Assembly: GCF_000196115.1 (NCBI RefSeq)
Contig: NC_005027.1
Location: 4,216,001 to 4,280,000 of the forward strand
Reading direction: 5' to 3'
DNA from: Rhodopirellula baltica SH 1
GTDB lineage: Bacteria; Planctomycetota; Planctomycetia; Pirellulales; Pirellulaceae
DNA: 64,000 nucleotides
Part shown: positions 36,901-45,284 of the stretch, piece by piece
Numbering within the stretch: the stretch's first letter is position 1
Layout: each line of letters begins with the position of its first letter
Notes under the pieces: generated by a model
Databases searched by the model: none
Told to the model about the DNA's origin: nothing
What the model saw: only the letters and a program-made list of their open reading frames with translations
Program-made: the position numbers and the translations under genes

Positions 36901-39900
36901 GGACTGTTCCTCCGGAGCGATCTTGATTCGGTCGACGACAATTTGCACCAAGTGAACCCGTCGAGGATCGAGAGCTTTCGCATCGTCCAGTTCCACCGTT
37001 TCACCATCGATACGAACGCGGGAATAGCCCATCGCACGATAGCTTTGCCACGTTGCAAGCGATGCTTCGCCGGATTGAACCTCGATCGGCGCCAGCAACA
37101 AAGCTCGTGTGCCCTTTGGCAATCCCATCACCTTGTCGATGATTTGATCGGGCGTTTGCGTTCCCACCGGCACCGAACAATCAGGGCAGTGCATCGTGCC
37201 GAGTTTGCTGTACAAAATCCGCAAGTAGTCGTAAACCTCCGTGACCGTACCGACGGTACTACGAGGCGAATGGCCGAGGTTCTTTTGCTCCAGCGCCACC
37301 GCGGGAGACAGGCCTTCGATGCGTTCCGCTTTGGGCTTTTGAACCTGCCCGATGAATTGTCTCGCGTAACTGGACAACGACTCGACATAACGCCGCTGAC
37401 CTTCGGCGTAAATCGTGTCCATCGCCAGCGAACTCTTGCCGCTACCGCTGGGACCACAGAACACAGTCATGGCATCGCGAGGGATTTCTAAGTCGACCGA
37501 CTTCAAGTTGTGCTCGCAAGCACCTTCGACCACGACGTGGGTCCGTGACTTAGCCGGAGGAGCCACAATGTCGCGGATCGCTTGGGCACGCTTCTTGGCC
37601 TGTCGTCGTTTGATACCGAGCACTTCGGCGAGTGCAGCACCAGTGTAGCTGTCGTCAACTTTCGCGACCTCAGCGGGACGCCCCTCGCCGACCACTCGAC
37701 CGCCACCGGCACCGCCCTCGACACCGATGTCGATCACCCAATCCGCGGTTTTGATCACGTCCAGATTGTGCTCGACAATCACAATGGTATTGCCACGATC
37801 GGCCAAACGGTTGATCACACCCAGCAACAAATCAATGTCGGCAAAGTGCAAACCGGTCGTTGGCTCATCCAGCACGTACAGTGTGCTTCCGGTATCGCGT
37901 CGACTCAATTCTCGCGAAAGTTTGATGCGTTGAGCTTCACCACCGGACAGAGTCGGCGATGGCTGGCCGAGCTTCAAATACTCCAGCCCCACGTCGACCA
38001 ACGTCTGCAACTTTTCGGCGATCTTCGGTATGTTTTGGAACAGATCCAAAGCCTCCGAAATATCCATGTTGAGAACATCGGCGATCGACTTGCCTTTGAA
38101 CTGAACCGACAACGTTTCGCGATTGTAACGTTGGCCTTGGCAGACCGGGCAAGTCACCCAGATATCGGCCAGAAAGTCCATCTCCAACTTGGTCGCACCG
38201 TTTCCATCGCACGCGGCGCATCGCCCGCCGTCAACGTTAAAACTGAATCGACCAACCGAGTAACCACGAGCCTTTGCTTCCGGCAACTTCGCAAACAGGT
38301 TGCGAACCTCGTCGAACACCTTCACATAGGTCGCAGGATTACTGCGAGGCGTACGGCCAATCGGCGACTGATCGATCGCGATCGTTTTGTCGAGATGCTC
38401 CAGACCCTCGATGGAATCATGATCGCCGACTTCCGCTTCGGCCCCGTTGAGCGCATTGCGAAGAGCGGGTTCAACGATCCCGCCAATCAATGAACTCTTG
38501 CCGCTGCCGGAAACCCCGGTCACGCAAGTCACCACGCCCAGCGGAATGGAAACATCGATGTCCTTCAAGTTATGAAACCGCGCCCCACGAATGGTGAGTT
38601 GTTTCTTGGAATCGACCGGACGTAGCTTTTCACTCGGCGTGATTGCACGAGCCCCCGACAGGAACGCTCCCGTAACGCTTTCCTTGGATCGATGCAGATC
38701 ATCGATCGATCCAGCCGCCACGATGTGACCGCCTTTGACGCCAGGCCCCGGACCAAAGTCCACGATCGTGTCCGCCGCACGCATGGTGTCTTCATCGTGC
38801 TCAACCACAATCAAGGTGTTGCCCGCATCTCGCAAACGGGTCAACGTCGTGATCAAACGATCGTTGTCACGCGGGTGCAAACCGATCGAAGGCTCGTCCA
38901 AGATATAGAGCACCCCCGACAAACCCGATCCGATTTGACCGGCCAGTCGAATCCGTTGGGATTCACCGCCGGACAAGGTTGGAGCCGTTCTGCCGAGCGT
39001 CAAGTATTCCAAACCCACACCGAGCAGGAACCCAATTCGCCCGCGAATTTCTTTAAGAGCCTCACCGGCAATTTGCGTGTCGGTTTTTGAAAGCGGAATG
39101 TCGCCGAAGAACTCCATCAAGGAATCAATGGAGAGCTCGCACAATTCTGGCAGCGATTTGCTTTTCGATTCGGCAAAGTCTTTCGAGCCCGTCGAGATAC
39201 GAACCGCGCAAGCCTGATCGTTCAGTCGCTTCCCATGACAATCCGGGCAATCCATCGTGTTCATGTACTTTTCGAACTGACGCAACTGCATCTTGTTGCG
39301 ACTGGTTCGATAGCGATCGAGCAACTCGGGAATGAAACCCTCAAAATTGCCGACGTACTTCTTCGCTTTGCGTCCGCCTCGCCAAGTGAACTGCATCGAA
39401 TCATCGGCACCCCACAACCAAATGTGGCGAGCGATCTCCGGCAATTTGTCCCAGCGGGTTTCCAGCATCGTGCCGGGTTCGAGTTCCAACTCCGCGTCCA
39501 TCGCGTCAGCAACGCCGCGATAGATGTGACGCCGATAGCGTCCCAGGTCTCCCCATTTGCCGAGCAACGCGATCGCACCTTTGCGAATCGACAGCGACTC
39601 ATCCGGGATCAATAACTCGGGCACAAACGTGTACAGACGGCCGATCCCGTCGCACGAAGCACACATCCCCTGTGGGCTGTTGAAGCTGAACAACTGGGGC
39701 GTCGGTGGCCGGAAGCTTCGGCCGCAATTACCGCACGAGTACTTCGACGAGAACAGCTGATCATGGCGAACCGGAGGCACATCCTCTCCGTTGGGCGGCC
39801 CCACCGAAGCGATCAAGGACGACTCGCCCAACTTCAGTGCCAACTCAACCGCCTCGATCAATCGCGGTCGTTCAATTTGGTCCGCGACGATTCGATCGAT

Positions 39901-40578
39901 CACGACTTCCACATCGTGACGGCGAGTTCGATCCAGCGGAGGAGGGTCGCTCAGCCGGAACGTTTCCCCATCAACTCGGGCGCGGTTGAAACCTTGTTTG
40001 CGAAGGTCCTCAAACAAATCACGGAATTCACCTTTTTGGCCGCGAACCAGCGGAGCCATCACCCACAAGGTGCCGTCTTCGATCGCGGCTTCGGTATCGG
40101 AATCTTCGGACGATTGCTCGTCTTGCCAACCATCGGATGCCAATTCCAACAGACGGTTCACGATGACATCCGTCGTTTGAGCCGCAATTTCGACGTCACA
40201 TGCCGGACAGTGTCCCGTGCCGACACGAGCGTACAGGACTCGCAAGAAGTCGTAGATCTCCGTGATCGTGCCGACGGTACTGCGAGGATTGTTGCCGGTC
40301 GACTTTTGGCTGATTGAGATCGACGGGCTCAGCCCGGTCACTAGATCGACATCGGGTTTGGGCATCTGCCCCATGAATTGCCGAGCCGAATTGCTCAGGC
40401 TTTCGACGTATCGACGTTGCCCCTCGGCGTACAGCGTGTCAAACGCGAGCGAACTCTTGCCACTTCCCGATACACCCGAGAAACAAATCAGCTCCCCTCG
40501 CGTGAGCGTCAAATCGACGTCGCGCAAATTGTGTTCGCGAGCGCCTTTGACGATGATTTCCCGTTGCAACTTGTCCAC
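33943..40578 (-). CDS. uvrA: tandem double UvrA (excinuclease ABC subunit A, 2211 residues)
   Basis: UvrA senses damaged DNA and loads UvrB in nucleotide excision repair. Ordinary UvrA has about 940 residues; this protein is two complete UvrA halves in one chain plus a tail. Half one (1-1005) has Walker A GVSGSGKSS at 35-43 and a second P-loop near 687. Half two (1010-1980) has P-loops near 1040 and 1677. Each half retains its LSGGE signatures, both DEP Walker B boxes and Cys-x2-Cys zinc modules (CGNCGRSF, CESCGRSF, CPVCQGQRY, CDDCGARRY). The halves differ in sequence, so duplication is old. A tail of about 230 residues (1983-2211) is unrecognised. The start is GTG 40578 just after an in-frame TGA; no Shine-Dalgarno is seen. 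topA lies 93 bases downstream. Confidence 0.95.
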   Translation of the reverse strand: MDKLQREIIVKGAREHNLRDVDLTLTRGELICFSGVSGSGKSSLAFDTLYAEGQRRYVESLSNSARQFMGQMPKPDVDLVTGLSPSISISQKSTGNNPRSTVGTITEIYDFLRVLYARVGTGHCPACDVEIAAQTTDVIVNRLLELASDGWQDEQSSEDSDTEAAIEDGTLWVMAPLVRGQKGEFRDLFEDLRKQGFNRARVDGETFRLSDPPPLDRTRRHDVEVVIDRIVADQIERPRLIEAVELALKLGESSLIASVGPPNGEDVPPVRHDQLFSSKYSCGNCGRSFRPPTPQLFSFNSPQGMCASCDGIGRLYTFVPELLIPDESLSIRKGAIALLGKWGDLGRYRRHIYRGVADAMDAELELEPGTMLETRWDKLPEIARHIWLWGADDSMQFTWRGGRKAKKYVGNFEGFIPELLDRYRTSRNKMQLRQFEKYMNTMDCPDCHGKRLNDQACAVRISTGSKDFAESKSKSLPELCELSIDSLMEFFGDIPLSKTDTQIAGEALKEIRGRIGFLLGVGLEYLTLGRTAPTLSGGESQRIRLAGQIGSGLSGVLYILDEPSIGLHPRDNDRLITTLTRLRDAGNTLIVVEHDEDTMRAADTIVDFGPGPGVKGGHIVAAGSIDDLHRSKESVTGAFLSGARAITPSEKLRPVDSKKQLTIRGARFHNLKDIDVSIPLGVVTCVTGVSGSGKSSLIGGIVEPALRNALNGAEAEVGDHDSIEGLEHLDKTIAIDQSPIGRTPRSNPATYVKVFDEVRNLFAKLPEAKARGYSVGRFSFNVDGGRCAACDGNGATKLEMDFLADIWVTCPVCQGQRYNRETLSVQFKGKSIADVLNMDISEALDLFQNIPKIAEKLQTLVDVGLEYLKLGQPSPTLSGGEAQRIKLSRELSRRDTGSTLYVLDEPTTGLHFADIDLLLGVINRLADRGNTIVIVEHNLDVIKTADWVIDIGVEGGAGGGRVVGEGRPAEVAKVDDSYTGAALAEVLGIKRRQAKKRAQAIRDIVAPPAKSRTHVVVEGACEHNLKSVDLEIPRDAMTVFCGPSGSGKSSLAMDTIYAEGQRRYVESLSSYARQFIGQVQKPKAERIEGLSPAVALEQKNLGHSPRSTVGTVTEVYDYLRILYSKLGTMHCPDCSVPVGTQTPDQIIDKVMGLPKGTRALLLAPIEVQSGEASLATWQSYRAMGYSRVRIDGETVELDDAKALDPRRVHLVQIVVDRIKIAPEEQSRISDSVEQALSLGVGVLDVAIADSDQPERDWHVLRHSQHLVCESCGRSFSQLTPHHFSFNSGIGWCPGCEGLGTQTGTNPAALMGTPQTTLAVGAALLWPSVDHAVSRWMLRALSRTTGIPIHQPIDRLTVSQRRLLFHGLGPRWVEVRQGDTTDEKSSSENEHAEEVRDHFGEGNVLFRFQFKGFYPALEEASRLTPGLRMRLEAFVAEIDCSVCDGSRLRDDSAAVRFRDLTIGDLVHMPLDRLSEEVDSWDLDRRELKIAGELIREVQSRVRFLRDVGLDYLTLHRGAPTLSGGEAQRIRLASQLGSGLCGVLYVLDEPTIGLHPRDNRRLLAALHRLRDQGNTLLVVEHDHDVISGSDYLCDFGPRAGRHGGRVVAQGKPDAVEPADQSVTAPYLLGDKQIELPAVRRPVLSESGKPMVEFLSVKGARENNLQDVDVDIPLGVLTAITGPSGSGKSSLINDIVYPVLARRLHRAKVKPGQHDAIDGLRYVNKVIQVDQSPLGNSPSSNPATYTGVFDLIRGLFAELPAARERRFTPRTFSFNVSGGRCESCEGSGQRKIEMHFLPDVWVPCDDCGARRYNEDVLEVKLHGQSIADVLEMPCGEAVELFASHPRIARVIQTLCDVGLDYVTLGQSAPTLSGGEAQRVKLAAELARPATGHTIYLLDEPTTGLHFGDIEKLLVVMQRLVELGNSVIVIEHNLDVIKCCDWLVDIGPGAGVHGGQVVFAGTPEGLAAKADPVNRESDEWVSATAPFLADALAGTRTAQPREVLDWQPAVNGRVLESNSAAATTNEIAREPKAVLRVDSPEPISLLADDAEVETESDSANALLQPWRALGRRWHTLPKGFPENAPPQWPLELVEGLLDMLSNVAGEGAVEYPAPDRVSVRLESGEEDVPLPHWAEVETKVSNCVRLKLSGPQSAIDLEQLLALDVLQSRSDTGTLDLSDAERVTLTFHLTDVDHARSRKLKTFLKTHLDRTRSST

Positions 40579-40631
40579 TCATTGGGTCGGCGTTTGATAC
40601 ATCCATTCAGTCAGACGCATCGTCGAGAAAG

Positions 40632-41723
40632 TCAGTTCAGTTCGTCGGCGCGATCGGCTGGCCCACACAAATGACGTTGCAAGTAGCTGGCTCGCTGGAC
40701 GTTCCGATCGCTGGTCGTCAACACTCGGCCATGCAACTTTTGCAAGTGAGCCGGCTGAGTGTGGATGAACAATTTGTTGATCGTTGCCAATTGCACGTCG
40801 TCGATCAGCCCCAGGTTCACGCCCATGCGAACCTTGGACAAGTAATGCATCGTCTCTTCGCTGCTGATCTTTCGGGCGGTGCTGAGAATTCCGAGCGCTC
40901 GGCTGACATCGTCATGCAGATCCTGCTGGCCTTTGTCAATTAAAAATTCGCGAGCCTTGCGTTCGTAATCGATGATCCGTGGCACGACCTCTTGGCCGAC
41001 CATTTCTAGCAATTCTTTCTCGGTGTGCCCGAGCGTCACTTGGTTGCTGACTTGATAGAAATCGCCCGTGTACTGCGACCCTTCGCCGTACAAACCGCGG
41101 ACGGTCACGTTGATCCGCTGCATACTGCGGAACACTTTTTCGATTTGCTGGGTGATCACTAAACCGGGCAAATGCAGCATCACGCTGACACGCAGCCCCG
41201 TGCCGACGTTGGTCGGACAAGCCGTCAGGTAGCCGAATTTGTTGTGAAATGCGTACAGCACCTCACCTTCGATCGCATCGTCGATTCGGTCAATTTGTTC
41301 CCACGCACTGACCAGATCCAGTCCGCTGTGCATCACCTGAATGCGCAAGTGGTCCTCTTCGTTGATCATCACCGAGTATTGCTCGCTGGGATCGATCGCC
41401 ACGGCGCGGCTGCCTTCGGAGTCCGCGATTTCTCGACTGATGAGCTGGCGTTCGACCAAGAATTGGCGATCCACTTCGCTCAACGTCGCGATGTCGACGT
41501 AGGGAATTTCGTCCCAATCGGGCAAATTTTCCAGCCGCGAACGAACCTGACGTTCGATCTTTTCACGATCCTCAGGGCTGCATTTTCGGATGAAGGGGAA
41601 TCCCGCCAAATTGCGGGCCAAACGAATGCGGCTGCTGATCACGATATCGGATTCCGGGCCCGTGCCACGCAACCATTCACCGCTGTTTTTGACCAACACC
41701 GACAAGTCGGTGGCTTCTTTCAT
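40632..41723 (-). CDS. mcsB: protein arginine kinase McsB
   Basis: McsB belongs to the creatine/arginine kinase fold and phosphorylates arginine side chains on proteins; in Bacillus this marks them for ClpC-ClpP degradation. The 363 residues agree with the family. Motifs are VISSRIRLARN at 28-38, NEEDHLR at 121-127 and the active-site loop CPTNVGTGLR at 169-178 with its Cys169. The start ATG 41723 overlaps the McsA stop by four bases (ATGA). An in-frame extension to 41972 is non-homologous. No ctsR or clpC lies nearby. Confidence 0.94.
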   Translation of the reverse strand: MKEATDLSVLVKNSGEWLRGTGPESDIVISSRIRLARNLAGFPFIRKCSPEDREKIERQVRSRLENLPDWDEIPYVDIATLSEVDRQFLVERQLISREIADSEGSRAVAIDPSEQYSVMINEEDHLRIQVMHSGLDLVSAWEQIDRIDDAIEGEVLYAFHNKFGYLTACPTNVGTGLRVSVMLHLPGLVITQQIEKVFRSMQRINVTVRGLYGEGSQYTGDFYQVSNQVTLGHTEKELLEMVGQEVVPRIIDYERKAREFLIDKGQQDLHDDVSRALGILSTARKISSEETMHYLSKVRMGVNLGLIDDVQLATINKLFIHTQPAHLQKLHGRVLTTSDRNVQRASYLQRHLCGPADRADELN

Positions 41724-42241
41724 ATCGCGTTTCCTCGACGTTTTGGCTCGCCTTGGATCGCGTTGATCTGATCTCGCAATTCGGACGCTCGTTCGTATTC
41801 TTCTCGTTCCACCGCGGCTTCCATTTCTTTTCGCAAACGGATCAGATCCGCCTGAGAATCCGCGGTTGCGGCCGCTCGGGTGGGCCGCTTTCCGGTGTGT
41901 TCCAATGAGTCGTGAATGTTGATCAACAACGGTTTGAGATCCGCTTCGAAGTGGTCGTAGTCCAGGGGGCAACCCAACCGTCCCGAATTGCGAAATTCAA
42001 AGAAAGTGATTCCGCAGACAGGGCATTCTTTCTGGTCCAGCTTCCGCAATTCTTCCTTGGTTTGGCCCAATTGCAGTTGCTTGGCCAACGCACCGGCGAC
42101 GCTGGAAACCGGAGTTGGCTCGCCTTTTTGCAGCACGTTACGAGCATGCTGCTCGCACAAGTGCAACACTTGCGGCCCATCGGGTTCGGTCAATTCGGTG
42201 ATGTGGAAAGTCGCCGGTTTATCGCAGTACTGGCATTTCAT
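41720..42241 (-). CDS. mcsA: McsA-like zinc protein, McsB activator
   Basis: McsA activates McsB and is needed for protein-arginine phosphorylation. The 173-residue protein has CQYC at 3-6, a second region with CEQHA, a third with CPVCGITFFEFRNSGRLGCP, and a UVR-motif coiled-coil at the end (LRKEMEAAVEREEYERASEL). These match the McsA layout: two zinc-binding modules and a UvrB/UvrC motif. ATG 42241 is chosen because the first zinc motif begins right after it. It is translationally coupled to mcsB. Confidence 0.92.
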   Translation of the reverse strand: MKCQYCDKPATFHITELTEPDGPQVLHLCEQHARNVLQKGEPTPVSSVAGALAKQLQLGQTKEELRKLDQKECPVCGITFFEFRNSGRLGCPLDYDHFEADLKPLLINIHDSLEHTGKRPTRAAATADSQADLIRLRKEMEAAVEREEYERASELRDQINAIQGEPKRRGNAI

Positions 42242-42289
42242 GAGAGTCTCGCAGGATGGCTCGCTAAATTCGTGACACTGGTTCCGTGT

Positions 42290-42312
42290 CCTTGAACGTC
42301 CCGTGTTCAAGG
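42290..42312. promoter_or_regulatory. 8-bp hairpin upstream of mcsA and trpE
   Basis: CCTTGAAC (42290-42297) and GTTCAAGG (42305-42312) are perfect arms around a 7-base loop. It lies 49 bases upstream of the mcsA ATG and could be an operator or an RNA stem. Confidence 0.4.
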
Positions 42313-42448
42313 CTCTCTGCTCTTCCGAGCTCTTTCACCCTTGTTCGGGTCAAAGATACTGCTCAGGAATCTTGCTCTGGCTTCCGTGGCACGATGCGGA
42401 ATTCGCGATACGAAGCGAACTTCGCGGCACGATTGCTGTCATGGTCGG

Positions 42449-42466
42449 CATCACGGCTCCGTGATG
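42449..42466. promoter_or_regulatory. palindrome upstream of trpE
   Basis: CATCACGG (42449-42456) and CCGTGATG (42459-42466) form a near-perfect palindrome with a 2-base centre, about 115 bases upstream of the trpE start. Its form suits a dimeric repressor site. No Trp-rich leader peptide is seen, so attenuation is not supported. Confidence 0.4.
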
Positions 42467-42581
42467 ACCGCCCGTGGAGGCGGACTCGTTCACGCCTTGG
42501 AATTCTATCGCTGGCCAACCCGGTTTCCAAGCCCGCCGTCGCACTTCACACTATCGCAACGTCACAACGCGCCGAAACTTC

Positions 42582-44117
42582 ATGCTTGGAAACCTCATGC
42601 ACCAACCGCCGCTTTCGTCGTTCGAATCGCTGGCCCGTCGGTTCGACTTCGTTCCCGTCTACCGACGCTTGCTCTCTGATACGTTGACCCCCGTCACGGC
42701 GTTCATGCACTTGGACGATGGAGGCCCCGCTTTCCTGATCGAAAGCGTGATCGGAGGCGAAAAGGTGGGACGTTTCAGCTTCCTGGGCTCTCGACCACTG
42801 GCCCGATTCACGGCCAAAGGCAACACGGTTCGGCGGACAAACATGTCCACCGGCGAGGTCGTTGAATCCCAGTGCGATGATCCACTGAACGCTTTTCGCG
42901 AGAGCTTTCAGGACCGCACTGCCACCCTGGACGGGTTGCCTCCCTTCATCGGTGGAGCAATCGGGTACGCGGGTTACGATGTGGTGCGTTATGTCGAGAA
43001 TTTGCCGGACACCACCGAGGACGACCGAAACCTTCCCGATCTGAACTTCGCCTTTTATCACACCCTGTGCGTGTTCGATCACGTCGATAAAACCATCACC
43101 GTGGTCTCCCTAGCCGATTGCCGCGGCATTGACGAGGAAACCGATTCAACCGCCATTTCCGAGGCTCGGCAAGCCGCGGCCGAAGAAGTCGACCAAACGA
43201 TCAAACGCCTGATGACCAGTCCACCCGACCTCCGGGTGGACGAGATCATCGAAGAAGACCAACGCCAGCCGCTGCCGGTCGAGTCCAACTTCACCCGTGA
43301 GTCGTTCTGTGACGCGGTTCGCCACTGCGTCGAGTACATTCGTGCCGGCGATATCTTCCAAGTCGTCCCCAGCCAACGACTGACCGTCAAAAGCGACGTC
43401 GACCCGTTCGCGGTCTACCGCTCGCTCCGCGTCGTCAATCCGTCGCCGTTCATGTTCTTTGTCCGCAACCCGGAATGCGTCCTGGTGGGTTGCTCGCCGG
43501 AGATCATGTGCCGGGTCAAAGACCGTGAGGTCACGGTGCGTCCACTTGCCGGAACGCGGCCCCGTGGAGCAACTGAAAAAGAAGACAAAGCTCTCGAAAA
43601 AGACTTGCTGGCCGACCCCAAGGAACGTGCCGAACACGTGATGCTGGTCGACCTGGGTCGCAACGACATCGGCCGGATCGCCGAATTCGGCACCGTGGAC
43701 TTGACCGAAATCATGGTTATCGAGCGTTACAGCCACGTGATGCACATCAGCAGCGAGGTGCGAGGCAAACTGCGGGAAGGCCTCGACGCCTTTGACGCTC
43801 TGAAATCATGTTTGCCCGCGGGGACTGTTTCAGGTGCCCCCAAAGTCCGGGCGATGCAGGTCATCGACGAGATCGAACCGCATCGTCGCGGCCCCTACGG
43901 TGGCGCGGTGGGCTACATCGACTACCGAGGCAACATGGACACCTGCTTGGCCCTTCGCACGATCGTGCATCAAAACGGGGCGTATCACGTGCAAGCCGGC
44001 TGCGGAGTCGTCGCCGACAGCAACCCCGACTCGGAATACGAAGAAACCCTCAACAAGGCCCGCGCCCTGATCGCCGCGATCGAGTGGACCATCGCCCGAG
44101 AATCCCGCAACGCCTGA
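42582..44117 (+). CDS. trpE: anthranilate synthase component I
   Basis: TrpE converts chorismate with ammonia or glutamine-derived nitrogen to anthranilate, the first step of tryptophan synthesis. The 511-residue protein has the N-terminal block DTLTPVTAFMHL and DGGPAFLIESV, which lines the tryptophan feedback site in this family. The catalytic domain follows with GDIFQVVPSQRL, FVRNPECVLVGCSPEIM, VRPLAGTRPRG, MLVDLGRNDIGRI and LPAGTVSGAPKVRAM. All key motifs are intact. Either ATG 42582 or 42597 can be the start; neither has a strong Shine-Dalgarno. No other trp gene is nearby. The trpG partner must lie elsewhere. Confidence 0.95.
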   Translation: MLGNLMHQPPLSSFESLARRFDFVPVYRRLLSDTLTPVTAFMHLDDGGPAFLIESVIGGEKVGRFSFLGSRPLARFTAKGNTVRRTNMSTGEVVESQCDDPLNAFRESFQDRTATLDGLPPFIGGAIGYAGYDVVRYVENLPDTTEDDRNLPDLNFAFYHTLCVFDHVDKTITVVSLADCRGIDEETDSTAISEARQAAAEEVDQTIKRLMTSPPDLRVDEIIEEDQRQPLPVESNFTRESFCDAVRHCVEYIRAGDIFQVVPSQRLTVKSDVDPFAVYRSLRVVNPSPFMFFVRNPECVLVGCSPEIMCRVKDREVTVRPLAGTRPRGATEKEDKALEKDLLADPKERAEHVMLVDLGRNDIGRIAEFGTVDLTEIMVIERYSHVMHISSEVRGKLREGLDAFDALKSCLPAGTVSGAPKVRAMQVIDEIEPHRRGPYGGAVGYIDYRGNMDTCLALRTIVHQNGAYHVQAGCGVVADSNPDSEYEETLNKARALIAAIEWTIARESRNA

Positions 44118-44247
44118 ACTACCTTCAGCGATAGGCTTTCAACCTGTTTTGACCACAGGAGCGCGACCACGTGCGATTACAATCGCCGCAAGCATCGCCC
44201 GCCATGGGCCTGCTACCGCGACGCTCAACTCCCCAAAGGAAAATGCA

Positions 44248-44739
44248 TTGAATCCCAGATTGCTAACCGGGTTCGTCCTATCAACGCTCATTGCAGTTTG
44301 CGGATGCAGCGAGTCGCCCATCGCTGATTCTTCGGTACCTCCGGTCGTCAGCATCGAAGACGACGACTCAGAAATGAACGCGGCAATCGCTAAGGCACAG
44401 GAGACGCTTTCATTCTTCGAGAACAACTGGAAGACAATGGATAGCGATGGCTACAGCCTCAAATTCGCGATGCCAACATCAGGCGGCGAACTGGAACACA
44501 TCTGGTTCTCACCCATCAAATTCGAAGGCGATGAGATCACCGGGGAGTGTGCGAACGACCCAGAGGATATTCCCAACCTTAAGCTTGGTGACGTGCGCAC
44601 GGTTACTCGCAACGATGTCTCCGACTGGATGATTATCGTCGGCAAAAAGTGCTACGGAGGCTACACGATCCGAGTCCTTTCAGAGCGTGAACCTGACGTC
44701 GCTCCACCACTTGAGTTCGTTGACCCACCAACGAACTAG
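44248..44739 (+). CDS. lipoprotein with DUF2314 (YegJ-type) domain
   Basis: The 163-residue protein has an N-terminal hydrophobic stretch (LLTGFVLSTLIAV) ending in a lipobox-like VCGC, so it is probably a lipoprotein. Residues 47-155 match DUF2314: MNAAIAKAQETLSFFENNW, then HIWFSPIKFEGDEITGECAN and VSDWMIIVGKKCYGGYTIRVL. The function of that family is unknown. The start is TTG 44248, chosen because AAAGGA lies seven bases upstream and the signal sequence begins there; the frame stays open upstream to 44149 without a better signal. Downstream is the repeat cluster. Confidence 0.75.
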   Translation: MNPRLLTGFVLSTLIAVCGCSESPIADSSVPPVVSIEDDDSEMNAAIAKAQETLSFFENNWKTMDSDGYSLKFAMPTSGGELEHIWFSPIKFEGDEITGECANDPEDIPNLKLGDVRTVTRNDVSDWMIIVGKKCYGGYTIRVLSEREPDVAPPLEFVDPPTN

Positions 44740-44817
44740 GCTCGGCCCAAAGAGAAGCCTCCCAAAAGAAGAGGCAACAATGCCCGCTGGCCAAACCGTT
44801 CTCTGCGACACCCTTCA

Positions 44818-44896
44818 GGGTCGGTGTTCGCGAGCGACCGTCAACCGTAGGTGCGCTGTCGCGACCTACGGCTACCATCTTTCATCCCGTCGGGAT
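44818..44896 (+). repeat. dispersed repeat unit, copy 1
   Basis: This 79-base unit is identical to 45104-45182 except for one base (ctgtcg versus ctatcg). It contains an 8-bp stem CCGTAGGT/ACCTACGG and ends in TTTCATCCCGTCGGGAT. It lies in the spacer between the DUF2314 gene and the 1322-residue gene. Confidence 0.85.
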
Positions 44897-44980
44897 TCTT
44901 TGCACAGAACACAACTGCCAGCAGGGCAATCGTTTTATGAGCCTTTCACTCACTTCCGTTGCTCGCCTCACGAAAGCCCC

Positions 44981-45037
44981 ATCCCAAAGGGATGAAAGAA
45001 AGTAGCCGGGGGTTTGAGCGACAGCGAACACCCCCGG
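44981..45037 (-). repeat. dispersed repeat unit, diverged inverted copy
   Basis: Read on the minus strand it goes from GGGGGTGTTCGCTGTCGCTC to TTTCATCCCTTTGGGAT, matching the outline of copies 1 and 2 with a shorter centre (CCGGGGG/CCCCCGG replaces CCGTAGGT/ACCTACGG). It is a third, inverted, partly deleted member of the same family. Confidence 0.65.
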
Positions 45038-45060
45038 ATTCAAAACGCGAGCATCTATTC

Positions 45061-45108
45061 GACCCCGGAGGGTGTCGCAGATCGATCGCTACGACGCCCT
45101 CCGGGGTC
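45061..45108. repeat. 17-bp imperfect hairpin
   Basis: Arms 45061-45077 and 45092-45108 pair over 17 bases with one G-T pair, around a 14-base loop. The second arm runs into repeat copy 2. The size suggests a structured RNA or a REP-like palindrome. Confidence 0.6.
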
Positions 45109-45182
45109 GGTGTTCGCGAGCGACCGTCAACCGTAGGTGCGCTATCGCGACCTACGGCTACCATCTTTCATCCCGTCGGGAT
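45104..45182 (+). repeat. dispersed repeat unit, copy 2
   Basis: This is the second 79-base copy, one base different from copy 1, in direct orientation 286 bases away. The near-identity argues for recent duplication or conserved structure. Confidence 0.85.
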
Positions 45183-45284
45183 ATTCGTTGTCATCAACCA
45201 ACCGTTCGCCCTCAACCAACTTGGCAGCGTGAACCGGTTCGTTCGCGCTGCCAAGATCGATCCTCAGCCTGCATCAAAGCCGAC

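Noticed and set aside
36529..37491. 320-residue plus-strand frame and several others opposite uvrA
   Set aside because: Antisense shadows with Arg/His-rich composition; both UvrA halves are unambiguous.
42474..42581. possible trp leader peptide and attenuator
   Set aside because: Only one Trp codon in the upstream in-frame extension and no alternating terminator/antiterminator stems with a T-run.
44818..45182. reading the repeat cluster as a CRISPR array
   Set aside because: Only three units, one inverted and shortened, with unequal spacing and no cas genes.
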